A stretch of DNA of 64,000 bases from Pseudarthrobacter oxydans. Lineage in GTDB: Bacteria; Actinomycetota; Actinomycetes; Actinomycetales; Micrococcaceae. The DNA lies in assembly GCF_030812335.1 (NCBI RefSeq), contig NZ_JAUSSN010000009.1, positions 62,001 through 126,000 on the forward strand. Direction: 5' to 3'. Below are positions 1 through 7,358 of the stretch, one piece after another. The notes below the pieces were generated by a model. That model worked only from the letters and a program-made list of their open reading frames with translations, was not told where the DNA came from and did no database searches. The first letter of the stretch is position 1, and each line of letters opens with the position of its first letter. The translations under genes were made by a program, and so were the position numbers.

Positions 1-134
1 GACATCCAGCGGTCGTCCACGGCGTGGATGATGGTGACCGGAAGCTTGTAGCTGCCTGCCCGTTGGAGGGCCCACGTCAGCGCGGCCTCACTGCCGGCTG
101 ATGCGTTGAAACCGACGACAATTGGTTTAATCAT
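1..134 (-). CDS. Universal stress protein (N-terminal part, cut by window edge)
   Basis: Reading leftward from an ATG at 134, the translation begins MIKPIVVGFNASAGSEAALT and continues with WAL and later TIIHAVDD. This is the classic start of the UspA fold: a first beta strand, VVGxNxSxGSEAAL, then the helix and second strand. Only about 44 residues are inside the window. UspA proteins are cytoplasmic nucleotide-binding stress proteins. The gene diverges from the squalene-cyclase-like gene at 296, and a DevR/DosR-like dyad lies between them at 244-263. That would fit the hypoxia or dormancy control known for many actinobacterial Usp genes; the regulation is inference. Confidence 0.85.
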   Translation of the reverse strand, partial: MIKPIVVGFNASAGSEAALTWALQRAGSYKLPVTIIHAVDDRWM

Positions 135-243
135 TCTGAATCCTGCTCTTTTCCGTGGCGTGGTCAGTTCTGCGAGGCCATGATCCGGGCGGCAGCCCAG
201 GAGTCCGCCGACACTTCAGTGTGCGCCGGGCACTGACCCCCGG

Positions 244-263
244 TTAGGGCCTTAAGCCCTTCA
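244..263. promoter_or_regulatory. Candidate DevR/DosR-like box
   Basis: The sequence TTAGGGCCTTAAGCCCTTCA matches 11 of the 14 core positions of the mycobacterial DosR consensus GGGACTWWAGTCCC. It sits between the divergent Usp gene (start 134) and the squalene-cyclase-like gene (start 296). A similar match lies at 4046-4059. No DevR regulator is visible in the window, so this is only a candidate. Confidence 0.4.
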
Positions 264-295
264 CTCCCCACAGGCCCCGTGCGTAGCGTCGAGCC

Positions 296-1243
296 ATGCA
301 GCAGGGCGCGTTGCCGGCCGCCATTGCGTGGTTGGCGGCATCCGAGGAACCTGCCGTCCGCCGCGCGGCGCAACTGGAATTCCTTGGCACGCCGTGGGCG
401 GGTGGCTCGGTGATCAACGGGAGGATCGTGGCCTCCCTACTGTCGGGCCAGCGGGCCGACGGCAGCTTCGGCGTCCACCCGTACCGGAAATGGACGGGCG
501 CACACTGGCGCCTCGTCTCCCTTGTCGACCTTGGGGTGTCGGGAGCGGATGCCCCGTCGCTGCTGGATGCTGCCGGCACAGTACTCGACTGGCTGCACAG
601 CGATCAGCACCGGAGCCAGATCCGCATCATCAACGGACTCACCCGCCGCTGCGCATCGCAGGAAGGGAACGCCCTGTACGTCTGCAGCCGGCTGGGACTG
701 GCAACGGACCCCCGGGTGGCCCAGCTGGCCGACGACCTCATCCGGTGGCAGTGGCCCGACGGCGGCTGGAATTGCGACGTCGACGCGGGCGGAGACCGCT
801 CCTCGTTCCACGAATCGCTGCCTGCCGCCAAGGGGCTTCACGCGTTCTGGAGTGCCAGCGGAGATCCTGCCGCTTGGGCCGCTGCGGAACGGACGGCGGA
901 GCTGTTGCTGGCACACCGGCTGTTCAAATCCTCTTCGACCGGGCGTCCGATCGACCCGCGCTGGGTCAAGCTCCGCTATCCGGAGTTCTGGCACTACGGC
1001 ATCCTCCCGGCCCTGTTGCTGCTGTCCCGGATGGGATTGTCCGGAGACCCGCGCGCCCTGGAGGCCCGCGACGTGCTGCGCAGCAAGATGTTGCCGGATG
1101 GCCGGTGGCCGGTCGAGGGGGCGTGGTGGCACCCGCCGGGGTCGAAGGGCCAGACCGCCGTGGCCGACTGGGGCCGAACGGGGCCAAACGAATTCGTGAC
1201 TCTCAGCGCCGTGCGGATCCTGGCCCCCGGTCTGGCGGGTTAG
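296..1243 (+). CDS. Squalene-cyclase/prenyltransferase alpha-toroid-like protein
   Basis: A 315-aa soluble protein with alpha-alpha toroid character: repeated helices separated by QW-like motifs, such as WQWPDGGWNCDVD near residue 160 and a later PDGRWPVEGAWW. Full squalene-hopene cyclases are about twice this length, and no DXDD catalytic acid motif is visible, so cyclase activity is doubtful. It shares a block of the form RLF-x3-STG-x2-IDPxW ... YP-x2-WHY with the protein at 61468-62484, making the two paralogues. The start ATG lies about 30 bp after the DevR-like dyad. Its stop overlaps the stop of the convergent esterase gene by 4 bp. The real substrate is unknown. Confidence 0.8.
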   Translation: MQQGALPAAIAWLAASEEPAVRRAAQLEFLGTPWAGGSVINGRIVASLLSGQRADGSFGVHPYRKWTGAHWRLVSLVDLGVSGADAPSLLDAAGTVLDWLHSDQHRSQIRIINGLTRRCASQEGNALYVCSRLGLATDPRVAQLADDLIRWQWPDGGWNCDVDAGGDRSSFHESLPAAKGLHAFWSASGDPAAWAAAERTAELLLAHRLFKSSSTGRPIDPRWVKLRYPEFWHYGILPALLLLSRMGLSGDPRALEARDVLRSKMLPDGRWPVEGAWWHPPGSKGQTAVADWGRTGPNEFVTLSAVRILAPGLAG

Positions 1244-2553
1244 AAGCCGGTCGGTTCCGTCTCGAATTCCGGTTCCCGCGGCGGTCCTTCATGGTGCACC
1301 GGTCGGAGGGCGTTGGTGTGCTCGAACCAGATCAGCGCGTCGTAGCGCTCGCCGATCCGGGTCGGAACATAGTTCCCGAGTTCCCGCTCGGGGTGGTAGA
1401 CCACACCGATGGCCCGGTGGCCGAGCCAGGTCGAGAGCCACGGGCCGGACCTGTCCTCACCGAACTCCAGCACCGACGGCACCCCCAGCGCTTCATGCAG
1501 GAAATCTTCGTGGCTGCCCCGCCGGGCCGGCGGAACCGGCAGGATCCGCTCCGGGCTGCCCCAGGCGTCTGCGGCGATCACCTCGCCCCGGTGGGAGGCA
1601 AGGCCCACCAGCATGACGCCGTCTGCGGCGTGCCGTTCGCGCAGCAGCTGCCCCACGTTGACGAGTCCGTCCTGGGCCATGTCGGTGGCCCGGGCATCCC
1701 CCACATGGGTGTTGTGCTCCCAGATGAGGCCCTTCGACTCAGGCCCAAGGTGCCGGCTGAGCCGGTCGATCGTGTCGGCCATGTGGTGGTCCCGGACGTT
1801 CCAGGACTGGCGGTCGCCGCGGACCATGATCCGGTAGTAGTGCTCGGCGTTGGCGGCCACTTCGGCATTCTGCACCGCCCCGAAGGCGGCCTCGTCGTGC
1901 CCGCCCGGGGTGGACACCCGGCTCCTGACCTCGGTGAGGAGCGCGATGACGTCGGCCTCACAGGACTGCGGCACCAGCCGCGTGCTCCAGGCGTACTTGT
2001 GCGGGTCCTCGCGGTGGGGCAGGAAGCACTGCCAGGCACGCAGGGCGGCGGGGACGGCGTCGGGCACGTTGTCCTCCAGCCAGCCGATGATCTCCCGGAG
2101 CGAATCCCAGAGCGAGTACACATCGAGCCCGTAGAAGCCGACGCGCCGGTTCATCGGACGGCTGAGGTTCCAGGTGCGCAGCCAGTCCAGGAACGCGGCA
2201 ACCTCCTCGTTCGCCCACATCCAGGTGGGCCAGCGTTCGAAGCCGGCGAGCAGGGCATGGACGCCCTGCCCCTGTCCCGTCTCGCCCCGCACCCAGCGGT
2301 TGATCCGCCAGCAGTCGGGCCAGTCCCCCTCCACCCCGATCCAGGTGTAGCCCTCTTCTTCAATGAGGCGCCGGCTGAGGGTGTCACGCCAGGTATAGAA
2401 CTCGTGGGTGCCGTGGGAGGCTTCCCCGATCGCGACGAACCGGCAGTCCGCCGCCCGCCGGACCAGCCCGTTGAGGTCCCGGTCCGTCTTCAGCGGCCGG
2501 GCCAGTGAGTGGATTTCGGACAGGACCGAGGATTTGGCGACGCCGGAAGTCAT
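1240..2553 (-). CDS. Erythromycin esterase family protein
   Basis: A 437-aa protein with the Ere family layout: GEASHGTHEFY at residues 43-53, GVEGDWPDC, a central helical region, and WEHNTHVG with a conserved His in the second half. The family includes macrolide esterases EreA/EreB, but most chromosomal members have unknown substrates, so antibiotic resistance should not be assumed. The start ATG overlaps the stop of the upstream MBL-fold RNase by ATGA, so the two genes form a translationally coupled operon. In Mycobacterium tuberculosis an Ere domain occurs in the DosR-regulon protein Rv2030c, which fits the DevR-like boxes nearby. Confidence 0.9.
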   Translation of the reverse strand: MTSGVAKSSVLSEIHSLARPLKTDRDLNGLVRRAADCRFVAIGEASHGTHEFYTWRDTLSRRLIEEEGYTWIGVEGDWPDCWRINRWVRGETGQGQGVHALLAGFERWPTWMWANEEVAAFLDWLRTWNLSRPMNRRVGFYGLDVYSLWDSLREIIGWLEDNVPDAVPAALRAWQCFLPHREDPHKYAWSTRLVPQSCEADVIALLTEVRSRVSTPGGHDEAAFGAVQNAEVAANAEHYYRIMVRGDRQSWNVRDHHMADTIDRLSRHLGPESKGLIWEHNTHVGDARATDMAQDGLVNVGQLLRERHAADGVMLVGLASHRGEVIAADAWGSPERILPVPPARRGSHEDFLHEALGVPSVLEFGEDRSGPWLSTWLGHRAIGVVYHPERELGNYVPTRIGERYDALIWFEHTNALRPVHHEGPPREPEFETEPTGF

Positions 2554-3932
2554 CGGGGCTCCTCGATTGAGACCTGCTCCAGGTGTTCGGGGACCCGCAC
2601 GCGCCAGCCGAGCTCACGTTTGATCCTGATGCGCAGGGCATCCGCGGCGTCCGGTTCGCCGTGCGTGATGTAGGTCATCCGGGGTTCCCTTTCCGCGGCC
2701 TGCATCCACGAGATGATGCCGTCCGCGTCGGCGTGCGCGGACAGGCTTTCCATCTGGATCACTTCAGCCCGGACCTTGACGTCCTCACCGTAGATCCGGA
2801 GCTCGCGCTCGCCGGCGGCCAGGGTGGCGCCGCGCGTGCCGCCGGCCTGGTAGCCGCTGAGGACCACCGCGTTCTTCGGATCCGGCCCGTAGGCCGAGAG
2901 ATGGTGCAGGACCCTTCCGCCGGTGAGCATGCCGCTGGCGGAGATGATGATCATCGGGCCGCCGCGGAGATTCAGCAGTTTGGATTCATCGACCGAGCGG
3001 GTGAGCTTGGCGACCTTGTACATATTCATGTATTCCTGCTCCTTGAGCCGGTGCTCCTCGGGGTGCCGCTGGTACATCCCGGACGCATCGATGGCCATCG
3101 GACTGTTGAGGTACACGGGGATGTCGGGGATGAGGTTCTTGCTGCGGAGCCGGGACAGGTGCAGCATCAGGGTCTCCGCCCGGCCGACGGCGAACGCGGC
3201 GAACAGCACGACGCCGCCGCGCTTCGCGACCCGGTTGATGATGTCTCCGAGCTGCTGTTCAGGGTCAACCGAAGGGTGTTTCCGGTTCCCGTAGGTGGAC
3301 TCCGTGACCAGCACGTCGCTCGCGGCCAGCGGCCGGGGCGGGTACATCAGCGGGTCGTCCGCCCGGCCCAGGTCCCCGGTGAAGTGGACCGAACGTGAGC
3401 CGATCCGGACGTGGACCTGCGCGGCGCCGAGGATGTGCCCGGCCGGCAGGAACGTCAGTTCCATCCCCCCGCCGAGGTCCAGCGGATCGTCGAAATCCTG
3501 GATCTCGAAGCTGTTGAGGGATTTCACCGCGTCGGCCGCGGTGTAGAGCGGCAGGGCAGGACTGTGCGCGGACGATCCGCGGTGGGTGGCGTACCGGGCT
3601 TCCTCCTCCTGCAGGTAGCCGCTGTCGGGGAGGAGTAGCTTGCACAGGTCCGTGGTGCCGTCGGTGGCGATCACCGGCCCGCTGAACCCGTCGCGCACCA
3701 GCGCGGGGACGTAGCCGGTATGGTCCAGGTGCGCATGGGTCAGGACCACGGCGTCGATCGAGGCCGGCCGGACCGGGAACGGCATCCGGTTCCGTTCGCG
3801 GCTGCGTTTGTAGCCCTGGAAGAGTCCGCAGTCCACCAGCACGCGTTTTCCGCCGGCCTCGAGCAGGTACCGGGAACCGGTGACAGTGTCGGCGGCTCCG
3901 AGGAAACGGAGGGTGGGCTGCTGGTGTTTCAT
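2550..3932 (-). CDS. MBL-fold beta-CASP RNA-processing metallohydrolase
   Basis: A 460-aa member of the metallo-beta-lactamase/beta-CASP family. It has the zinc motif THAHLDHTGYVPAL near residue 56, a second His in LPAGHILGAAQVHV, an Asp in HFTGDLGR, and a C-terminal SAHADADGIISWM block that completes the RNA-specificity domain. Relatives are endo- or exoribonucleases of the YSH1/TTHA0252 type. I chose the ATG at 3932 because GGGAGCACC precedes it; an in-frame extension to 4052 has no family-like residues. It is the first gene of an operon with the esterase and lies downstream of a DevR-like dyad at 4046-4059. Confidence 0.92.
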   Translation of the reverse strand: MKHQQPTLRFLGAADTVTGSRYLLEAGGKRVLVDCGLFQGYKRSRERNRMPFPVRPASIDAVVLTHAHLDHTGYVPALVRDGFSGPVIATDGTTDLCKLLLPDSGYLQEEEARYATHRGSSAHSPALPLYTAADAVKSLNSFEIQDFDDPLDLGGGMELTFLPAGHILGAAQVHVRIGSRSVHFTGDLGRADDPLMYPPRPLAASDVLVTESTYGNRKHPSVDPEQQLGDIINRVAKRGGVVLFAAFAVGRAETLMLHLSRLRSKNLIPDIPVYLNSPMAIDASGMYQRHPEEHRLKEQEYMNMYKVAKLTRSVDESKLLNLRGGPMIIISASGMLTGGRVLHHLSAYGPDPKNAVVLSGYQAGGTRGATLAAGERELRIYGEDVKVRAEVIQMESLSAHADADGIISWMQAAEREPRMTYITHGEPDAADALRIRIKRELGWRVRVPEHLEQVSIEEPR

Positions 3933-4045
3933 GGTGCTCCCGATCCCGGATGTCCTGCCTGGACTGACCTTCATCGACACGAAACGGCACGGCTGATCCG
4001 CGCAGGCGATGTACCAAGCTTCCGCCCGGGCCCGGCCCGCCCCTA

Positions 4046-4059
4046 GGGCCATAAGTCAC
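4046..4059. promoter_or_regulatory. Second candidate DevR/DosR-like box
   Basis: GGGCCATAAGTCAC matches 11 of 14 positions of GGGACTWWAGTCCC. It is 114 bp upstream of the RNase start at 3932 and 161 bp upstream of the acyl-CoA ligase start, so it could serve either divergent gene. Support is weaker than for a functional site until the rest of the genome is scanned. Confidence 0.35.
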
Positions 4060-4219
4060 GAGCCGCAACGCCGCCGCGGAGCCGCCGCAGCGCCCGGCAC
4101 TGGGACCGGCGGGCAGCCCGGCACTGGGCCCGGCGCAGCCCCGCTCCGGGCACCGGTAGGATTTTCCGGCGGGCCCTTTTGCTCGCGGACACCCGGGCGA
4201 TTCCAGCGGCAAAGGACTG

Positions 4220-6028
4220 ATGATGAAGAAGAAATCGACGCGGACGGCGCCCCACGGCAAGGGCCCGGACGGCCCTGCCCGGGAGCCCGGGCAGCACGAG
4301 CAGCACGGGCAGCCCTGGCGTGACCGCCCGTGGACCGGTGCCTACGGGCCCGGGGTTCCGGCGGACCTGGTGCTCCCCGAGGGTTCACTCGTGGACCTCA
4401 TGGACAGCTCCGTGCGCCGCTACGGGTCCAAGACCGCCCTGGAATTCTTCGGCGCCCGCACCAGCTACCGCGAGCTCGGCACGCTGATCAGCCGGGCCGC
4501 CGCCGGGCTGGAGAAACTCGGCGTCAAGGCCGGCGACCGGGTTGCCCTGGTGATGCCGAACTGCCCGCAGCACATCGTTGCCTTCCACGCCGTGCTGCGC
4601 CTCGGCGCCGTCGTCGTCGAGCACAATCCCCTCTACACGGACCGGGAACTGCGTCACCAGTTCGAGGACCACGGGGCCGCCGTTGCGATCGTCTGGGACA
4701 AAGCGGTGGAACGGGTCCGCCAGCTGCCGGCCGACGTCGGGCTCCGCAGTATCGTCTCGGTGGAACTCATCCCCGCGATGCCGCTCCTGCAGCGGCTGGC
4801 GCTGCGCCTTCCGGTTCCGGCGGCCCGCAAGGCCCGCGCTGCCCTCTCCGTCGGCAGGAACGAGCCGAGGGGCCGGACGGCTCCCGCCGCGCGCCCGGTG
4901 CTGCCCTGGCGGAAGCTTCTCGACGCCGGAGAACTCAAGCGGAAACATCCGCGCCCCGCGGCCCGGGACCTCGCCGTCCTCCAGTACACCTCCGGCACCA
5001 CCGGACTGCCCAAGGCCGCCATGCTCAGCCACGCCAATCTGCAGGCCAACGCCGCGCAGGGCCGGGCGTGGGTGCCGGGGCTCAAGGACGGCCGGGAGAC
5101 CGTGTACGCGGTGCTGCCGATGTTCCATGCCTACGGCCTGACGCTCTGCATGACGTTTGCCCTGAGCATCGGCGCGAAGCTGGTCCTGTTCCCGAAGTTC
5201 GACGTCGACCTGGTGCTGAAGGCGCTCAAGAAGTCCCCGGCGACCTTCCTCCCGGCCGTGCCGCCGATTTACGACCGGATCGCGGCCGCGGCGGCGGAAC
5301 GCGGCATCGGGCTGGAAAGCATCCGCTTCTCCATTTCCGGGGCCATGAACCTGCCGACGTCGACGGTGGAGACCTGGGAGAAGGCGACCGGCGGCTACCT
5401 GATCGAGGGCTACGGACTGACCGAGACGTCCCCGATCGCGATCGGCAACCCCTTCGGCCCGAGCCGGAAGCCGGGCACCGTCGGGGTGCCGTTCCCGCTG
5501 ACCGACATCCGGGTGGTGGATCCCAGGAACGTCGCGCTGGACCGCGCCCCGGGCGAGGAAGGGGAACTGCTGATCCGCGGCCCGCAGGTGTTCTCCGGCT
5601 ACTGGAACCGCCCGGAGGAGACCGAGGAGGCGCTGCTCGACGGCGGCTGGTTCCGCACCGGCGACATCGTCTCCGTGGACGACGACTACTTCGTGACGAT
5701 CCGGGACCGGATCAAGGAGCTGATCATCACGGGAGGGTTCAACGTCTCCCCCAGCGAGGTGGAGGACGTCCTCGCCACGTTCCCCGGTGTTTCGGAAGTC
5801 TCCGTGGTCGGGTTGCCGCGCCCCGGAGGCGGCGAGGACGTGGTCGCCGCCGTGGTGCCGATCCCGGGTACCACCATCGATCCCGACGCGCTCCTGGCTT
5901 TTGCCCGGAAACACCTGACCGCCTACAAGGTGCCGCGCCGGGTAGTGGTGCTCGATTCCCTGCCCCGCTCGCTCATCGGCAAGGTCCTCCGCCGGGAAAT
6001 CCGGGACACCCTCGTCGCAGGGCACTGA
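4220..6028 (+). CDS. Long-chain acyl-CoA synthetase (AMP-forming)
   Basis: A 602-aa ANL-superfamily ligase that activates a fatty acid to acyl-AMP and then acyl-CoA. The A3 P-loop YTSGTTGLPKAAMLSH is near residue 256, GYGLTETSP near 396, GWFRTGD near 475 and the C-terminal lysine motif PRSLIGKVLRR near 586. A basic and Gly/Pro-rich leader of about 35 residues precedes the enzyme proper. AAAGGA four bases upstream of the first ATG supports the start; a second ATG follows immediately. It is divergent from the RNase operon and apparently monocistronic. The exact chain length preference cannot be read. Confidence 0.93.
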   Translation: MMKKKSTRTAPHGKGPDGPAREPGQHEQHGQPWRDRPWTGAYGPGVPADLVLPEGSLVDLMDSSVRRYGSKTALEFFGARTSYRELGTLISRAAAGLEKLGVKAGDRVALVMPNCPQHIVAFHAVLRLGAVVVEHNPLYTDRELRHQFEDHGAAVAIVWDKAVERVRQLPADVGLRSIVSVELIPAMPLLQRLALRLPVPAARKARAALSVGRNEPRGRTAPAARPVLPWRKLLDAGELKRKHPRPAARDLAVLQYTSGTTGLPKAAMLSHANLQANAAQGRAWVPGLKDGRETVYAVLPMFHAYGLTLCMTFALSIGAKLVLFPKFDVDLVLKALKKSPATFLPAVPPIYDRIAAAAAERGIGLESIRFSISGAMNLPTSTVETWEKATGGYLIEGYGLTETSPIAIGNPFGPSRKPGTVGVPFPLTDIRVVDPRNVALDRAPGEEGELLIRGPQVFSGYWNRPEETEEALLDGGWFRTGDIVSVDDDYFVTIRDRIKELIITGGFNVSPSEVEDVLATFPGVSEVSVVGLPRPGGGEDVVAAVVPIPGTTIDPDALLAFARKHLTAYKVPRRVVVLDSLPRSLIGKVLRREIRDTLVAGH

Positions 6029-6058
6029 ACCGAGGGGCCGCTGGTGCCCGGGGCCTGG

Positions 6059-6304
6059 TTACCGCTGGCGGCCCGGTCCCGGATTAAGCCGCGCGATCGC
6101 CGTCGACAGGACGGTGGCGAAGCCGCACCACAGGGCGCAGGGGGCCAGGGACACGCCGGCGCCGCGGTTCAGGCGGTGCGTCCGCCGCACCCGGTCGGCG
6201 CTGCTCGCCGTCAGCACGGCGCACTCCGCGGCTGCGCCGTCGCTGTCCAAGTCGACGGCGGAGCTCACGGCCAGGTCCGCGTAGAGCGCCGTCATGAGTT
6301 TCAT
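6059..6304 (-). pseudogene. C-terminal remnant of a TspO/MBR family protein
   Basis: This 81-codon frame ends in SLAPCALWCGFATVLSTAIA followed by RLNP, the signature of the last TspO/MBR transmembrane helix (usual form: PYLxWVxFAxxLNxAIxRLN). The first helices of TspO, with the conserved Trp and Pro residues, are absent; the N-terminal 40 residues do not resemble the family. Its ATG overlaps the stop of the dienelactone hydrolase by ATGA, so it may still be translated, but it is best read as a decayed or truncated gene. Confidence 0.6.
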
Positions 6305-7146
6305 TCCTGCTCCCCTGTTTCCGTCGCCGCCGCCGTGTCCGGCCGCAGCCGCTCGCCGATAAATTCGATGGTCCGTTCCAGCGCCGCCTTCGTCGGGTGC
6401 CCCGGTGTGTCCACCAGGTCCACAGTCAGGACGCAGTGCGCGGCCGGGGAGATGCCGTACGCGTTTCCGGGCGAGGAATCGACCTCAATGCCCTCGAAGC
6501 TCCCACCGAATTCACGCCGCAGGGTGGCGAAGCGTTCCGCCGGACATCCCCGGTCGTTGCTGAACCGCAAACCGAGCAGCCGGAGTCCCTGGCTGGTCCG
6601 TTCCTTCACCTGCGCCAGTTCGCCGTCGTCCAGCCCGACGGCGGCCCGCCTCCGCGCGGTCAGGCCCGCCGGCAGCGCGGGCTGGCTCATGACCGGCGCC
6701 AGGACTGCCGGTTCCAGCGCCATCGCCAGGGCGAAGCTCCCCGTCATGCACATGCCGATCGCCCCGACGCCGGGACCGCCGCACTCCCGGTGCGCCTGGG
6801 CGGCGAGGGCACGCAGCCACCCCGTGGCCGGGCTGCTCCGGTTCGCCAGCACGGCGAATTCGCGGGAAATGCACACCTTCGCGATGGACTTCACGATCCC
6901 CTCGCCCGCCTTGCCGCCGGGCCGCCCGAACATCGAGGGAAGGTAGACCGTGAAGCCCCGGTCGATCAGCCGGCGGCCGAGGTCCAGGACGCCCGGGTGG
7001 ATCCCGGGAACCTCGTGGATCAGGATCACGGCCGGGCCCGCCCCGGCCCGGAAGACCTGGTGGCGGATGCCGCCGTGGCTGAAGGTCGATTCGGTGAAGC
7101 CCTCCAACGTCTCCCGTTGCTCCGACGGTTCCCGGTGTTCCGGCAT
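6301..7146 (-). CDS. Dienelactone hydrolase family protein
   Basis: A 281-aa alpha/beta hydrolase. HEVPGI places the family Glu at residue 45, and the nucleophile elbow GMCMTG gives Cys133; a His in the C-terminal third (SPAAHCVL) could complete the Cys-Asp-His triad. No signal peptide is visible, so it is cytoplasmic. It is divergent from the molybdopterin oxidoreductase at 7359 and followed by the TspO remnant. A secreted paralogue lies at 59907-60884. The substrate is unknown; in this family it is often a lactone or ester. Confidence 0.85.
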   Translation of the reverse strand: MPEHREPSEQRETLEGFTESTFSHGGIRHQVFRAGAGPAVILIHEVPGIHPGVLDLGRRLIDRGFTVYLPSMFGRPGGKAGEGIVKSIAKVCISREFAVLANRSSPATGWLRALAAQAHRECGGPGVGAIGMCMTGSFALAMALEPAVLAPVMSQPALPAGLTARRRAAVGLDDGELAQVKERTSQGLRLLGLRFSNDRGCPAERFATLRREFGGSFEGIEVDSSPGNAYGISPAAHCVLTVDLVDTPGHPTKAALERTIEFIGERLRPDTAAATETGEQE

Positions 7147-7274
7147 GGACGGCCCCCTCGGTTCCGGGCGGCACTGCTGGAGTCACTTCAGCCGCCCCGC
7201 GTACCGCACATGCTACGGAACCGTGGCGCCGCCGTCGACGGCAGATCCCTTGCGGCGCTCCGACCCAGCTGATA

Positions 7275-7289
7275 GGCCTGTGACAGGCC
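7275..7289. promoter_or_regulatory. 15-bp palindrome upstream of the molybdopterin oxidoreductase
   Basis: GGCCTGTGACAGGCC is a perfect 6+3+6 inverted repeat 70 bp before the GTG start at 7359, in the gap between divergent genes. It could be an operator or a small leader hairpin. I do not recognise the cognate regulator. Confidence 0.35.
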
Positions 7290-7358
7290 AAAAGGTAGGG
7301 TGCTTATTAGTAGAGACCCACGGCCTGAGCAGGCTGTGGTTGCAGAAGGGAAGTTCAC

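Noticed and set aside
328..2508. Long plus-strand frame across the squalene-cyclase-like gene and opposite the esterase
   Set aside because: It overlaps two well-supported genes and its translation is Arg/Pro/Gly-rich without motifs.
1240..2553. Macrolide resistance gene
   Set aside because: Family membership is clear, but chromosomal Ere-like proteins rarely hydrolyse macrolides, and the operon with an RNase suggests a housekeeping or stress role.
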